From the NCBI GenBank assembly GCA_018434355.1, contig JAHDPL010000032.1, forward strand, positions 27,373-91,372: a stretch of DNA of 64,000 nucleotides. The letters are read 5' to 3'. The notes beneath the pieces are model-generated. The model made no database searches. It was not told the origin of the DNA and saw only the letters and a program-made list of their open reading frames with translations. Source of the stretch: Sporomusaceae bacterium (GTDB taxonomy: Bacteria > Bacillota > Negativicutes > UBA1444). Positions 17,323 to 26,601 of the stretch are shown here, one piece after another. The translations under genes and the position numbers were made by a program. The stretch's first letter is position 1. The number at the start of each line of letters is the position of its first letter.

Positions 17323-18558
17323 CTAAACCTTGGTCACTACCACGATGCCGCTGTCTGTCACCGTATAGCCGCGCGCCCGGTCGGCGGCATGGTCGTAGCC
17401 GATCTCGGTCCCTTCAGGGATTCTCAGGTCTTCGTCGATGATCGCCCGCTTGATTTTGACGTTACGACCGGTTTCCACGTTGTCAAACAGGATCGAATCT
17501 TCAATCAGGCTGAAACTGTTGATCTTGCAACGCGGCCCGATGATTGAGCGGCGAACGGTGCTGCCGCTGGTAATGCAGCCGCCGCAGACATAGGAGCTGA
17601 TATTCTGTCCCCGGCGGCCTTCTTCGTCGAAAACGGTCTTGGCCGGCGGCAGGTTGCCCTGGTTGGTCAAAATCGGCCAGCGATAATTGTACAGGTTCAG
17701 CTGCGGCGCCACGTTGACCAGGTCCATGTTGGCCTCATAGTAGGATTCAATGGTGCCGACATCTTTCCAATAGCCGCGTTCTTCCGGTTTCATTCCCGGG
17801 ATCATGTTGTCGCCGAAATTGTAGGTAAACACGCGGTCGCCATTGGCCAGCATCATCGGAATGATGTGTTTGCCGAAATCAAGATCGTCGTGCAGTTTTT
17901 TGCCCGCCTTTAGAACCTCAATCAATTTACGGGTGGAAAAAATGTAGTTGCCCATTGAGGCAAAGCAGGTGTCCCGTTCAGGAATCCGCTGTGGATTCTT
18001 CGGTTTCTCGGCGAACGAGGTCACGCGGAAGTCTTCGTCTACGGCGAAGATGCCGAAGCGGGTCGCGTCCTCGGCCGACACTTCCAGCGCCGCCACCGTG
18101 ATATCGGCCCGGTTCATGATATGGTAGCCGATCATCTGGCTGACATCCATCTTATAGATATGGTCGCCGCCAAAAATCGCAATATAGTCGGCGTCGGTCG
18201 CTTCGACGAAGTGCAGGAACTGATAGATCGCATCAGCGGTGCCTTTGAACCACTCCTCGCTGTCGCTGTTGGTTTCCGGCGAGATCGTGTCAAAGAACTC
18301 GCCATGACCGATCAGCCGCGACCAGAATTCTTTGATGTGCTTATTCAACGGATAGGCGCGGTATTGCGTCAGGACATAGACTTTCTTGATGCCGGAGTTG
18401 AACAGATTGCTCAGAACGAAATCGATGATTTTGTATTTGCCGCCGAAAGATACGCAGGGTTTGGGGCGGTTGGTCGTAATCTGTCCCAGCCGTTCGCCTT
18501 TACCGCCGGCCAGGACCATCGCAATGGTGTTCCGGGTCACGTTGCCCAACGAAAACAT
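17323..18558 (-). CDS. glgC: Glucose-1-phosphate adenylyltransferase
   Basis: The protein makes ADP-glucose from glucose-1-phosphate and ATP for glycogen synthesis. It has the N-terminal nucleotide signature MVLAGGKGERLGQITTNRPK, KPCVSFGGKYKIIDF, FGGDHIYKMD and FAEKPK, followed by a left-handed beta-helix C-terminus with GCITSGSTVRRSIIGPRC. At 411 residues it has the usual length. AAGGAAGGGG lies about nine bases upstream of the ATG. No other glycogen genes (glgA, glgB, glgD, glgP) lie in the window, so it is isolated from its pathway partners here. The upstream 190 bases to the divergent gene hold no promoter I would defend. Confidence 0.97.
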   Translation of the reverse strand: MFSLGNVTRNTIAMVLAGGKGERLGQITTNRPKPCVSFGGKYKIIDFVLSNLFNSGIKKVYVLTQYRAYPLNKHIKEFWSRLIGHGEFFDTISPETNSDSEEWFKGTADAIYQFLHFVEATDADYIAIFGGDHIYKMDVSQMIGYHIMNRADITVAALEVSAEDATRFGIFAVDEDFRVTSFAEKPKNPQRIPERDTCFASMGNYIFSTRKLIEVLKAGKKLHDDLDFGKHIIPMMLANGDRVFTYNFGDNMIPGMKPEERGYWKDVGTIESYYEANMDLVNVAPQLNLYNYRWPILTNQGNLPPAKTVFDEEGRRGQNISSYVCGGCITSGSTVRRSIIGPRCKINSFSLIEDSILFDNVETGRNVKIKRAIIDEDLRIPEGTEIGYDHAADRARGYTVTDSGIVVVTKV

Positions 18559-18750
18559 CTTTTTCTACCCCTTCCTTTAGTGGCGTTTTTCTTACATCTT
18601 TTCTACCATTATGTATTTGACCTGTAACGAAGAATTCCTTTTTTCTTGCGCATGCTTTGCTGCTGCAGGAATCTGTCATTATTTATGGAATTAAACGATT
18701 AAAGCATAAAAACCAAGAAAAGGCAGCGATGCCAACAAAATCATCCGGGG

Positions 18751-21258
18751 GTGTTAGGGTTGATATCGCCGTTATACTCGGCAGATTCGCCCATAAGCCA
18801 GGAAAGTCTGCAATTTTTCCACCAGATTCTCGATCAAGCCCGTGATATAATCCTGGTCGTGCAGGCGGACGGGAAAATATGTTATGCCAATCAGGCCGCG
18901 ACCGCGGCATATGGGTACAGCATCGACGAATTGCTTGCCAGCTCAATCATGGATCTGCGATCTTCAGACACGCAGTATCTCATCACCGATCAGTTGAAAG
19001 CCGCGCTGTCCACCGGCGCGTTGTTCCGCACCCAGCATCGGCGCAAGAACGGTGAAGTCTTTCCGGTGGAGGTCAGTGCAAAACGGTTGGACCTTGTCGG
19101 TATCAGCGCCGGAATCAGCATCATCCGCGACATCAGCCAGGTTGTAGCCATCGAGCAGATTTTGAACGAAAGCGACCAGAAACAGCAAGCGTTGAACGAA
19201 GAACTGATTGCCGCCAACGAAGAACTCACCGCCGGTAACGAAGAACTTTCCGCGATGAACGAAGAATTGATCGCCTCTGAGGAAGAGCTGCGCTCTCAAT
19301 TCAGCGTATTGCAGGAAAAAGAAACTTATATCCGGCGCCAAAACGAACTGCTGGCCTCGCTGCACGAGGCGGCGCTTGAGCTAATGAGCCGCCGCGGCAT
19401 CGACGAATTGTTGTCGATGATCGTAGGTAGCGCATGCAGACTGGTCGGCACCGAACACGGGTTCATCTATCGGTTCGATCCGGACAGGTTGCGGTTTCGC
19501 CGCAGTCACGGCTGCGGAATCTATCGGCACGATCTCGGTCGGGAAATCGACGCGAACCAGGGAATTGTCGGACAGGTACGACGGACCGGCCAGCCGGTGG
19601 TGGTGCACGACTATGCCGAATGGCTGCGTCACAACCCACAGTCGACGCCATTTCCCGAAATCTGCACCGTGATGCAGGTCCCGCTAAAGACCGGCGACGA
19701 ATTTCTCGGCACGATCGGGTTGGCTTATTGCGTGCCGGACCAAGTCTTTGGCCCGGCCGAAATAGATATTTTGAGCCGTTTCGCCGATTTTGCCTCGCTG
19801 GCGCTGGACAATGCACAACTGATGGGTTCGTATCAGCAGGAGCTGCAAAATCGGCAGGCCGCCGAAACTTCACTGGCAAAATCCCAGGCCTCGCTTCAGG
19901 CAATGGCCGCTGCGATCCCCGACCTGATGTTCCTGTTCAGCCGCACCGGCGTTATTCTTGACTTTAAGCCCGGCCCCGAACCGCTGCTGGTCGCGCCGGA
20001 ATTATTCCTCGGCCGGACCATTGCGGAAATCTTTCCGCCAGAGCTGCGCGATCAGACGCTGCAAAACCTGCAGCGCACGCTGGAAACTTTATCGGTCCAA
20101 GTGTTTGAGTATCAGGTCATGTTCAACGACAAAATCGAATACTATGAAGCGCGGCTTGCTCCCAGCGGCGCCGACGAGGTGCTGGCCATCTGCCGCAATG
20201 TCACCGAGCGGACCCGGATGGAAAACCAGCTGAAACACCTCAGTCTGCACGACGCACTGACCGGGCTTTACAACCGGGCGTTTTTCGAAGAAGAGATGCG
20301 ACGGCTGGAAAAGCAACGCGATGGCATCGCCGGCCTGTTGATCTGCGATGTCGATGGCCTGAAAATCGTCAATGATTCACTTGGCCACAACGCCGGCGAT
20401 GATATTTTGAAAAACGTGGCCAAGATTTTGCAGCATTCCTTCCGCGCCGGCGATGTCATCGCCCGCATCGGCGGCGATGAGTTTGTCGTTTTGCTCAACA
20501 CCAACTCCGCCAGAATATTTGACAACGCCTGCCGGCGGATCAAATATCATATTGCGGCATACAATAGCAAAAATCCCATGCCGATCAGCCTGTCGACAGG
20601 GTTTGCGCTGTCGCGACAGTCACCGCCGGATATGAACGCCCTGTTCAAGGAAGCCGACAACAATATGTACCGCGAAAAACTGCACCAGAAGCTAAGCGCT
20701 CGCAGCGCCATCGTCAAAGGATTAATCAAGGCGCTGGAAGCCCGCGATTTTATCACCGAGGGTCATGGCGACAGGCTGCAGTCGATGGTGGAGGCGTTTG
20801 CACGCAAAATAGGCCTGCCGGAACGCAATCTGGCAGACCTACGGTTATTCGCCCATTTCCACGACATCGGCAAAGTCGGCATACCTGACAGCATTTTGTT
20901 CAAATCCGGTCCGCTTGATGCCGAAGAATGGAAGATCATGAAGCAGCACTGCGAAATCGGACATCGTATCGCGATGTCCACGCCGGACCTGGCGCCGATC
21001 GCCAACTGGATTCTGAAACACCAGGAATGGTGGAACGGCAAGGGCTATCCGTTGGGAATAAAAGGCGATGCAATTCCGCTGGAGTGCCGGTTGCTGTCGA
21101 TTACCGACGCTTTTGATGCAATGACCAATGACCGGCCTTACCGCAAAGCTGTGACGGCGTCAGTCGCCTTAGCGGAGTTGCGGCGCTGTTCCGGCACTCA
21201 GTTTGACCCCTTCCTCGTCGAAAAGTTCGTCGAGATGATTGAAGTCCCCTCTGATTGA
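18751..21258 (+). CDS. PAS-GAF-PAS-GGDEF-HD-GYP cyclic-di-GMP protein
   Basis: This 835-residue protein contains PAS (about 20-135), a long heptad coiled coil with repeated NEEL units (about 145-200), GAF (about 205-365), PAS (about 380-495), GGDEF (about 495-650) and HD-GYP (about 655-830). The cyclase signature is intact (RIGGDEF). The HD-GYP domain keeps HFHDIGK and GKGYPLG, so both synthesis of c-di-GMP and its hydrolysis to GMP are possible. The start is uncertain: GTG 18751 abuts a G-run, while TTG 18760 is spaced properly from GGGGGTG. No membrane segment was seen. It is transcribed divergently from glgC and alone on its strand. Confidence 0.93.
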   Translation: MLGLISPLYSADSPISQESLQFFHQILDQARDIILVVQADGKICYANQAATAAYGYSIDELLASSIMDLRSSDTQYLITDQLKAALSTGALFRTQHRRKNGEVFPVEVSAKRLDLVGISAGISIIRDISQVVAIEQILNESDQKQQALNEELIAANEELTAGNEELSAMNEELIASEEELRSQFSVLQEKETYIRRQNELLASLHEAALELMSRRGIDELLSMIVGSACRLVGTEHGFIYRFDPDRLRFRRSHGCGIYRHDLGREIDANQGIVGQVRRTGQPVVVHDYAEWLRHNPQSTPFPEICTVMQVPLKTGDEFLGTIGLAYCVPDQVFGPAEIDILSRFADFASLALDNAQLMGSYQQELQNRQAAETSLAKSQASLQAMAAAIPDLMFLFSRTGVILDFKPGPEPLLVAPELFLGRTIAEIFPPELRDQTLQNLQRTLETLSVQVFEYQVMFNDKIEYYEARLAPSGADEVLAICRNVTERTRMENQLKHLSLHDALTGLYNRAFFEEEMRRLEKQRDGIAGLLICDVDGLKIVNDSLGHNAGDDILKNVAKILQHSFRAGDVIARIGGDEFVVLLNTNSARIFDNACRRIKYHIAAYNSKNPMPISLSTGFALSRQSPPDMNALFKEADNNMYREKLHQKLSARSAIVKGLIKALEARDFITEGHGDRLQSMVEAFARKIGLPERNLADLRLFAHFHDIGKVGIPDSILFKSGPLDAEEWKIMKQHCEIGHRIAMSTPDLAPIANWILKHQEWWNGKGYPLGIKGDAIPLECRLLSITDAFDAMTNDRPYRKAVTASVALAELRRCSGTQFDPFLVEKFVEMIEVPSD

Positions 21259-21307
21259 GCCATTGCCCGGTTTGTACTTAAAGGATGATGACCTCTCGCG
21301 GGCCTCA

Positions 21308-22210
21308 TTATTTGCGCGACGCCCATAATCCGCCGCCAATGATCAACAGGCCGCCGACGAGATGCGCTTGCCCGATCGGTTCGCCGAGCGACAAAGCGCC
21401 GAGCAGCGCCCCATACAGCGGCAAGGTGTTGTAAAAAACCATCGCGCCGCTTGCCCCCAACCGGGCCACTCCCTGGTTCCAGGCATAAAAACCGATTGCC
21501 GCCGGCCCCAGTCCAAGATAGATTACAATCATCGCCAGTTTGAAGTTCAGTCCGATTGGCGAGGCATACAGCTCCCACGCCGCCATCGCCCAGAGAATCG
21601 GCAGGCCGAGAAAAATCGACCAAGCCGTGGCCGCAACCGCCGGCATTAAACGCATCACACGTCCGGACAAAATCGAATAGACACCCCAGGTTGCCACAGC
21701 TGTCAGCACCAGCAAATCGCCGACATTGTATCCGGTCTGTTGCCAGAAAGCAAAAGACCCGCCCGAGATTAGCCATACCACCCCAGCCAACGCCAGCAAT
21801 GCGCCGACGATCTGGCGACCCTTCATCGGTTCCCGGATCAACACCGCCGCCAGCAACCCGGTCAATAACGGTCCGGTTCCGTTGATGAGAGTGCCGTTGA
21901 CTGCCGTAGTGTAATGCAGCCCCAGATAGAGCAGCGGTGAAAACAAAATCACCCCGGCCAGCGCCATCCCTGCCAAAAGCGGCAGCGCTTCTCTGGTGGG
22001 ACGACCGACTTTTGGCGTCTGTTGCAACAGGACGAGAAAAAACAATGCGGCAACCGTAAACCGTGAAGCCGATAATGTTATCGGTCCGATATCATCACGG
22101 ACCAGGCGGCCGATCACCATGTTCGACGCCCAGGCCAGCGTCGCCAGATTGACATAGCCGATCCCGGCCAATTGTCTGATTCGTTCCTGATTCACACGCT
22201 TCGCTCCCAT
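21308..22210 (-). CDS. EamA/DMT-family transporter
   Basis: This 300-residue integral membrane protein has about ten hydrophobic helices in two repeats of five, the typical EamA (drug/metabolite transporter) fold. Signs include LATLAWASNMVIGRLVRDD at the front, LINGTGPLLTGLLAAVLIREP in repeat one and LPLYGALLGALSLGEPI in repeat two. Members export amino acids, nucleosides or drugs; the substrate here is unknown. The start could be ATG 22210 or, better, GTG 22195, which has GGGAGCG properly spaced upstream. Its 5' end lies inside the C-terminal coding region of the AI-2E-type gene, an unusually long overlap. Confidence 0.87.
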   Translation of the reverse strand: MGAKRVNQERIRQLAGIGYVNLATLAWASNMVIGRLVRDDIGPITLSASRFTVAALFFLVLLQQTPKVGRPTREALPLLAGMALAGVILFSPLLYLGLHYTTAVNGTLINGTGPLLTGLLAAVLIREPMKGRQIVGALLALAGVVWLISGGSFAFWQQTGYNVGDLLVLTAVATWGVYSILSGRVMRLMPAVAATAWSIFLGLPILWAMAAWELYASPIGLNFKLAMIVIYLGLGPAAIGFYAWNQGVARLGASGAMVFYNTLPLYGALLGALSLGEPIGQAHLVGGLLIIGGGLWASRK

Positions 22211-23333
22211 CGCCGGTATTGTCGGAGTGTCCTGCAGACACTCCGTTTATTTGCGCCATCGTTTCTGTTTCCTCTGTCGCCTCGCCTTCCTGTATCCACG
22301 CCTCCAGCAGACTGAAAGCGACCGCCAGCACCACCGGTCCGACAAACACCCCGATGATGCCGAGAGTCATCAGTCCGCCGATAACGCCGGGCAACACTAC
22401 AAACAACGACAGATCCACGCTTTTGCGGATCAGCATCGGCCGCAGAATATTATCAATCGGTGTCACCAAAATCGTCCAGATGCTGAGGAAAACCGCCCAG
22501 CCTGTCGCATCACTCCAAAACAGCCAGATTGCCGCCGGGACCAAAACCGGCGACGGTCCAAGCTGAGCCAGGCACAACACAAACATCACGGCCGTCAGCA
22601 GAAAGACCACAGGAACTCCGGCAATCGCCAATCCGATACCCGCTACCGTCGACTGGGCCACAGCGGTGACTACGACGCCTAGGGCCAGACCCCGCACCGA
22701 TTTGGCAGCCAACACCACCACATTTTCACCGCGCTCGCCAGCCAGGCGATGAGCAAACCGCAACACTTCCCGCGCCACCGTTTCGCCGGTCGAATACAAA
22801 ACGCCGGAAATAATGATCGTCAAAATAAAGTCGAACACAACTTTGCCCGGATTGCCGGATTGCCGGAAAATCCAGGTTACGATTTCCTCGGCATGCGGCG
22901 CCATCAGTTCGGCGAGTCCGGCCGTGCCGGCAGCGGCAAATTCCCGCCACATCGCGGCAAGTTTCAGCCCGATCACCGGCAGTGTCACCACCCATTCCGG
23001 CGGCGGCAGCAGAGTAAGCCGGCTCAAGGATTCCAGCCAGCTCACGATCCGCTCGGTATTGGCCACAATGATGCTTACAGCCAAAATCAGCGGCCCGACC
23101 ACCAACAGCGCCAACAGGATCGTCATGGCCACAGCCGCCAGATTGCGGCTTTTCCAGAGGATTTGTTCCAACCGCAGCAAGATCGGCCAAGTTGCCGATA
23201 CAATCATGCTGGCCCAGAGCAACGCAAGCAAAAATGGTTTGGCAATCCAAAACGCGGCTACGATCAACATGCCGATTGCCAAAACCGACAACGTGGTGCG
23301 GGTAATATCATTGTAGGGCAAGTGCTCTTTCAC
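22095..23333 (-). CDS. AI-2E family (YdiK/PerM-like) membrane protein
   Basis: The protein has around eight membrane helices: a first cluster in residues 15-85, a soluble amphipathic stretch (about 95-165), then the conserved helical block. It carries family features such as GLALGVVVTAVAQSTVAGIGLAIAG, AIWLF and the DNILRPMLI segment ahead of PGVIGGLMTLGIIGVFVGPV. Members include the AI-2 exporter TqsA, PerM and Na+/H+ antiporters, so the substrate is open. GTG 23333 has GGGAGG upstream. The family usually ends soon after the last helix; here about 45 extra hydrophilic residues (from around AQINGV) overlap the next gene by about 116 bases. That suggests a real long overlap or a frameshift near the natural stop. 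Confidence 0.85.
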   Translation of the reverse strand: MKEHLPYNDITRTTLSVLAIGMLIVAAFWIAKPFLLALLWASMIVSATWPILLRLEQILWKSRNLAAVAMTILLALLVVGPLILAVSIIVANTERIVSWLESLSRLTLLPPPEWVVTLPVIGLKLAAMWREFAAAGTAGLAELMAPHAEEIVTWIFRQSGNPGKVVFDFILTIIISGVLYSTGETVAREVLRFAHRLAGERGENVVVLAAKSVRGLALGVVVTAVAQSTVAGIGLAIAGVPVVFLLTAVMFVLCLAQLGPSPVLVPAAIWLFWSDATGWAVFLSIWTILVTPIDNILRPMLIRKSVDLSLFVVLPGVIGGLMTLGIIGVFVGPVVLAVAFSLLEAWIQEGEATEETETMAQINGVSAGHSDNTGDGSEACESGTNQTIGRDRLCQSGDAGLGVEHGDRPPGP

Positions 23334-23360
23334 AGTATCCCTCCCGCCGGCAACGGCATT

Positions 23361-24497
23361 TTAATCGATAATCTTGCCAAATGCCAGCCGCTTCGGCAAA
23401 ATCTTGACATTCAATTTTTTCTCCAGGAATGCAATGCGCTTTTCCTCCGCCCGGTCGATAATCGACAGCGTCATCCCGGTTGCGCCGGCCCGCCCGGTTC
23501 GTCCGGCGCGGTGCTGATATGCCTGCGGATCTTCCGGCAACTCCAGGTTGATCACGCAGCGGACGCCCGCAATATCCAGTCCGCGCGCCGCCAAATCGGA
23601 GGCGACCAGCACTCCGGTCCGTCCGTCGCGAAACGATTCCATCGCCCCTTGCCGGTCCTTTTTGACCGAACTGCCGTGGATTCCTGTCGCCGCCACGCCA
23701 TGATGGCAAAGCTTGGCTACCGTTTCTTCGATGGCGATGCTGGTATTGACGAAGACAAGCGCCCTATCGACCTGCAGGCTGGCCAGCAGTTTGCGCAAAA
23801 ATTCGATTTTGTCGCGAGTTTCGACGACAAAATATAGGTGCTCGATTTCCGCCGGCACCGCTGCCGGGGCTGCGATCGTCACCACCACCGCAGCGTTGCT
23901 CATTCCCAACGCCTTTTCCATGGCTGCTGCCGGGATCGTCGCCGAAAACAAGAGCAACTGGCGGTCTTTTTGCGTTGCCTTGATAATTGCTGTCGCGCTG
24001 ACGCGGTGATTATCGTCCAGCAACCGATCCGCCTCGTCTAGCACAATGGTTTTTACGGTTTGGGCATTGATTTTTCGTTTCTGTATCAGTTCCAGTATCC
24101 GTCCGCTAGACCCGACCAACAGGTGCGGTCGCTCTTTCAACCGATCGATCTGCCTGGCGATATTCACATCGCCGATAATCACCGACGACGTCACCGGCAG
24201 ACCTGAGTTGTCGGCCAGCAATTGCGCCTCACGAAAAATCTGCATTGCCAGCTCATGCGTCGGCGCCAATACGATCGCCTGCGTGTCCCGCTTGGCATGG
24301 TCGATTTTTTGGAACAACGGCAATAAGAAAGCCAAAGTTTTTCCGGTGCCGGTAGCCGACTGACCGACCACATCCTTCCCGGCCAACACCTCGGGAATTA
24401 CTTCTTCCTGTATTTGGGTCGGCACGGTGATTCCCGCTTTTGCTAGGCCTTGCACCAATGCACTCTGAATTCCCAGTTCGACAAATGACTGATTCAT
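23361..24497 (-). CDS. DEAD-box ATP-dependent RNA helicase
   Basis: All core motifs appear in order: Q motif (FVELGIQSALVQ...PTQIQ), Walker A SATGTGKT, PTHELA in place of PTRELA, DEAD, SAT (FSATIP), and the C-terminal RecA-like domain ending with HRAGRTGRAG. At 378 residues it lacks the long basic or RNA-binding tail of DbpA or CsdA, so it is a minimal helicase core for RNA remodelling or ribosome assembly. ATG 24497 is selected because GAGGGAG lies upstream; the longer frame has no ribosome site. A TATAAT on the minus strand lies at 24549-24554. Confidence 0.95.
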   Translation of the reverse strand: MNQSFVELGIQSALVQGLAKAGITVPTQIQEEVIPEVLAGKDVVGQSATGTGKTLAFLLPLFQKIDHAKRDTQAIVLAPTHELAMQIFREAQLLADNSGLPVTSSVIIGDVNIARQIDRLKERPHLLVGSSGRILELIQKRKINAQTVKTIVLDEADRLLDDNHRVSATAIIKATQKDRQLLLFSATIPAAAMEKALGMSNAAVVVTIAAPAAVPAEIEHLYFVVETRDKIEFLRKLLASLQVDRALVFVNTSIAIEETVAKLCHHGVAATGIHGSSVKKDRQGAMESFRDGRTGVLVASDLAARGLDIAGVRCVINLELPEDPQAYQHRAGRTGRAGATGMTLSIIDRAEEKRIAFLEKKLNVKILPKRLAFGKIID

Positions 24498-24548
24498 GTT
24501 AACTCCCTCGCCTGCCAAAATTTCATGCTCTGCAGGCTTATCTAATTC

Positions 24549-24554
24549 ATTATA
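24549..24554 (-). promoter_or_regulatory. -10 box of the helicase promoter
   Basis: A perfect TATAAT on the minus strand lies about 50 bases upstream of the helicase ATG. No convincing -35 box was found at the right distance, so the call rests on the -10 hexamer and its location. Confidence 0.35.
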
Positions 24555-24647
24555 CTAAAAAAAACGGCAGCAGGATAATCCGTGATGATTGAGGAAAAGA
24601 TATAGCTGGCAAATCAACCCGCAATACATTTTTGGGAGGGCACGAAC

Positions 24648-25361
24648 ATGGGAACAGGGTTTCGCATATTTACCGGCATCAATCGGCCGGACCCTTTGTT
24701 GGTCGAGGCGTTTCGCGGCTTGCCGGTCGCCAATATCGCCGATGAGATGAACCGCTTTGGTTGCCTGGACGGGCGGATCAAGCCGCTAAACGCAGCGCCG
24801 CTGCTCGGCGTCGCCTTTACCGTCAAAGCCTGGACCGCCGACAACCTGATTCTGCACAAAGCAATCGATATGGCACTTCCCGGCGATATCATCGTCGTCG
24901 ATGCGCAAGCAGACGTTGGCACGGCGTTGATTGGCGAAATCATGCTGCGGCAGGCGATCAAGCGCAGACTGGGAGGCCTGATTATCGACGGTGCGGTCCG
25001 CGATGTCGAGGCGCTGCGACAAATGAACTTTCCGGTCTACGCCGCCGGTTTCACGCCAAAAGGACCGTTCAAGAATGGGCCTGGCGAAATCAATGTCCCT
25101 GTTTGCTGCGGCGGCGTGGTGATCGAACCGGGCGCGATTCTTGTCGGCGACGCCGATGGAGTGGTGGCGATCGCTCCGCGCGACGCACAGGTGGTGGCGG
25201 CAGCAGCCCGCAAAAAATCGCTCAGCGAACAGGCCATCTTTCAACAAATTGAACAGGGAACGCTCGACCGGTCCTGGGTCGATAAGACGCTGACCGAGCG
25301 GGGCTGCGAAATCATTGATGCGACCTGGAATAGTACAACCGGAGGCGATCACAATGGATGA
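24648..25361 (+). CDS. RraA-family protein (HMG/CHA aldolase or oxaloacetate decarboxylase-like)
   Basis: This 237-residue protein belongs to the RraA / 4-hydroxy-4-methyl-2-oxoglutarate aldolase family. It has NIADEMNRFG, the GDIIVVDAQ strand and the IIDGAVRDVEALRQMNFPV segment, whose Arg-Asp pair binds metal and substrate in the aldolases, followed by GDADGVVAI. Catalytic members cleave 2-oxo-4-hydroxy acids to pyruvate or decarboxylate oxaloacetate; non-catalytic RraA inhibits RNase E. The conserved R-D pair and the overlap with a carboxylate-pump subunit favour an enzyme. GGGAGGGC precedes the ATG. Its last eight bases overlap the downstream oadB-like start, so the two are translationally coupled. 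Confidence 0.85.
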   Translation: MGTGFRIFTGINRPDPLLVEAFRGLPVANIADEMNRFGCLDGRIKPLNAAPLLGVAFTVKAWTADNLILHKAIDMALPGDIIVVDAQADVGTALIGEIMLRQAIKRRLGGLIIDGAVRDVEALRQMNFPVYAAGFTPKGPFKNGPGEINVPVCCGGVVIEPGAILVGDADGVVAIAPRDAQVVAAAARKKSLSEQAIFQQIEQGTLDRSWVDKTLTERGCEIIDATWNSTTGGDHNG

Positions 25362-26457
25362 ACTGCTCGTCGGCATCGTAAATCTGTCCTGGAAACACGT
25401 GGCGATGTGGGTGGTCGCCGGAATCCTGATCTACCTGGCGATCCGGCACGACTATGAACCCCTGCTTTTGCTGCCGATCGGGTTCGGCGCCATCCTGACC
25501 AACATTCCCTTCTCCTCGGCCGTCGGCCACGAAGGTTTCCTCACCCGGCTTCTCGAGTTCGGCATTTACAGCGAACTGTTCCCTGTGCTCATCTTTATTG
25601 CCATCGGCGCGATGTGCGACTTCTCGCCGCTGATCCGGCGGCCGATCGCCATGCTGTTCGGCGCAGCCGCCCAGTTCGGCATCTTCGCCACCATCGTCAT
25701 CGCCGCAATGCTTGGTTTCAATCTTAAACAGGCGGCCGCCATCGGCATCATCGGCGCAGCGGACGGGCCGACGACGATTTACGTCGCCACCCGCTTCGCC
25801 CAGGATCTGCTCGGCCCTCTCTCGGTCGCGGCATATTCCTACATGGCGCTGGTGCCGATCATCCAGCCGCCGGTGATCAAGCTGCTGACCAGCAAAGAAG
25901 AACGGCTGATCCGGATGGAATACGAGGAGCAGGAACCGGTGTCCAAGACAACGCTGGTGCTGTTTCCGATCATGATCACGCTGATCGCCGGCATCATCGC
26001 GCCGATCTCGGTCGCCTTGATCGGCAGTTTGATGTTCGGCAACCTGATCAAAGTCAGCGGCGTAGTGGAACGGCTGTCCCAATCGGCCCAGAATGAACTG
26101 GCCAACCTGGTGACGTTGCTGCTCGGCATCACGATCGGTTCGACGATGTCGGCGGAGAAGTTCCTGGTTGTTGAAGTGGGCATCGTGCTGGGGCTGGGGC
26201 TTGTGGCCTTCATCTTCGACACGGCGGGCGGCGTGCTGTTTGCAAAAGCCGTGAACCTGGTGGTGAAGAAGAAGATCAATCCGATGATCGGAGCCTGCGG
26301 AATTTCAGCGTTTCCGATGTCGGGTCGGGTAGTGGCGAAGATGGCGCTGGCCGAGGACCCGACGAACTTCATCATCATGCATGCGATCGGGGTGAACGTC
26401 GCCGGGCAGGTATGCTCGGTGGTGGCCGGCGGGGTCGTGCTGGCGCTGGTGAAGTGA
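25354..26457 (+). CDS. Sodium-translocating decarboxylase beta subunit (OadB/MmdB/GcdB-like), copy 1
   Basis: This 367-residue, roughly ten-helix membrane protein fits the beta subunit of biotin-dependent Na+-pumping decarboxylases, which decarboxylates carboxybiotin and pumps sodium. Conserved features are GAADGPTTIYVATRF (the Asp of the sodium path), the GITIGSTMSAEKFL segment, FDTAGGVLFAKAVNL and NPMIGACGISAFPMSGRVVAKM with MHAIGVNVAGQ. GGAGG lies upstream of ATG 25354. No alpha (carboxyltransferase) or biotin-carrier gene is present in the window. The protein differs from the copy at 56186-57289 at only three residues (F/I, S/T, K/R), so one is a very recent duplicate or the two are kept alike by conversion. 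It is coupled to RraA upstream and the tiny gamma-like protein downstream. Confidence 0.93.
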   Translation: MDELLVGIVNLSWKHVAMWVVAGILIYLAIRHDYEPLLLLPIGFGAILTNIPFSSAVGHEGFLTRLLEFGIYSELFPVLIFIAIGAMCDFSPLIRRPIAMLFGAAAQFGIFATIVIAAMLGFNLKQAAAIGIIGAADGPTTIYVATRFAQDLLGPLSVAAYSYMALVPIIQPPVIKLLTSKEERLIRMEYEEQEPVSKTTLVLFPIMITLIAGIIAPISVALIGSLMFGNLIKVSGVVERLSQSAQNELANLVTLLLGITIGSTMSAEKFLVVEVGIVLGLGLVAFIFDTAGGVLFAKAVNLVVKKKINPMIGACGISAFPMSGRVVAKMALAEDPTNFIIMHAIGVNVAGQVCSVVAGGVVLALVK

Positions 26458-26601
26458 GACAAGGAGGGATTGTAAAATGACGGATACAGTTCAACAATCA
26501 CTGAGTTTGATGGCAATCGCCCTGCCGGCGATGTTCGCCGTGATTCTGTTGTTCATGGGCGCTACGGCGCTGCTGCACAAAACCTTTCCCGCCAAAGAGG
26601 A
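25354..26601 (+). repeat. 1,248-bp long inverted repeat, left copy
   Basis: This segment, from the ATG of the beta-subunit gene to near the end of the gamma-like gene, is nearly identical and gap-free in length to the reverse complement of 56042-57289, including the 19-base spacer between the two genes. Similarity stops abruptly at both ends. The two copies lie about 29.4 kb apart and point toward each other. Confidence 0.93.

Noticed and set aside
22749..23837. 362-residue plus-strand frame across the AI-2E and helicase genes
   Set aside because: It spans two real minus-strand genes and is rich in His, Arg, Gln and Asn, as antisense frames here are.
25312..26082. 256-residue open frame on the minus strand over the beta-subunit gene
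   Set aside because: It is antisense to a highly conserved protein and has a His/Asp/Arg-rich composition typical of a shadow frame. The same pattern recurs over copy 2.
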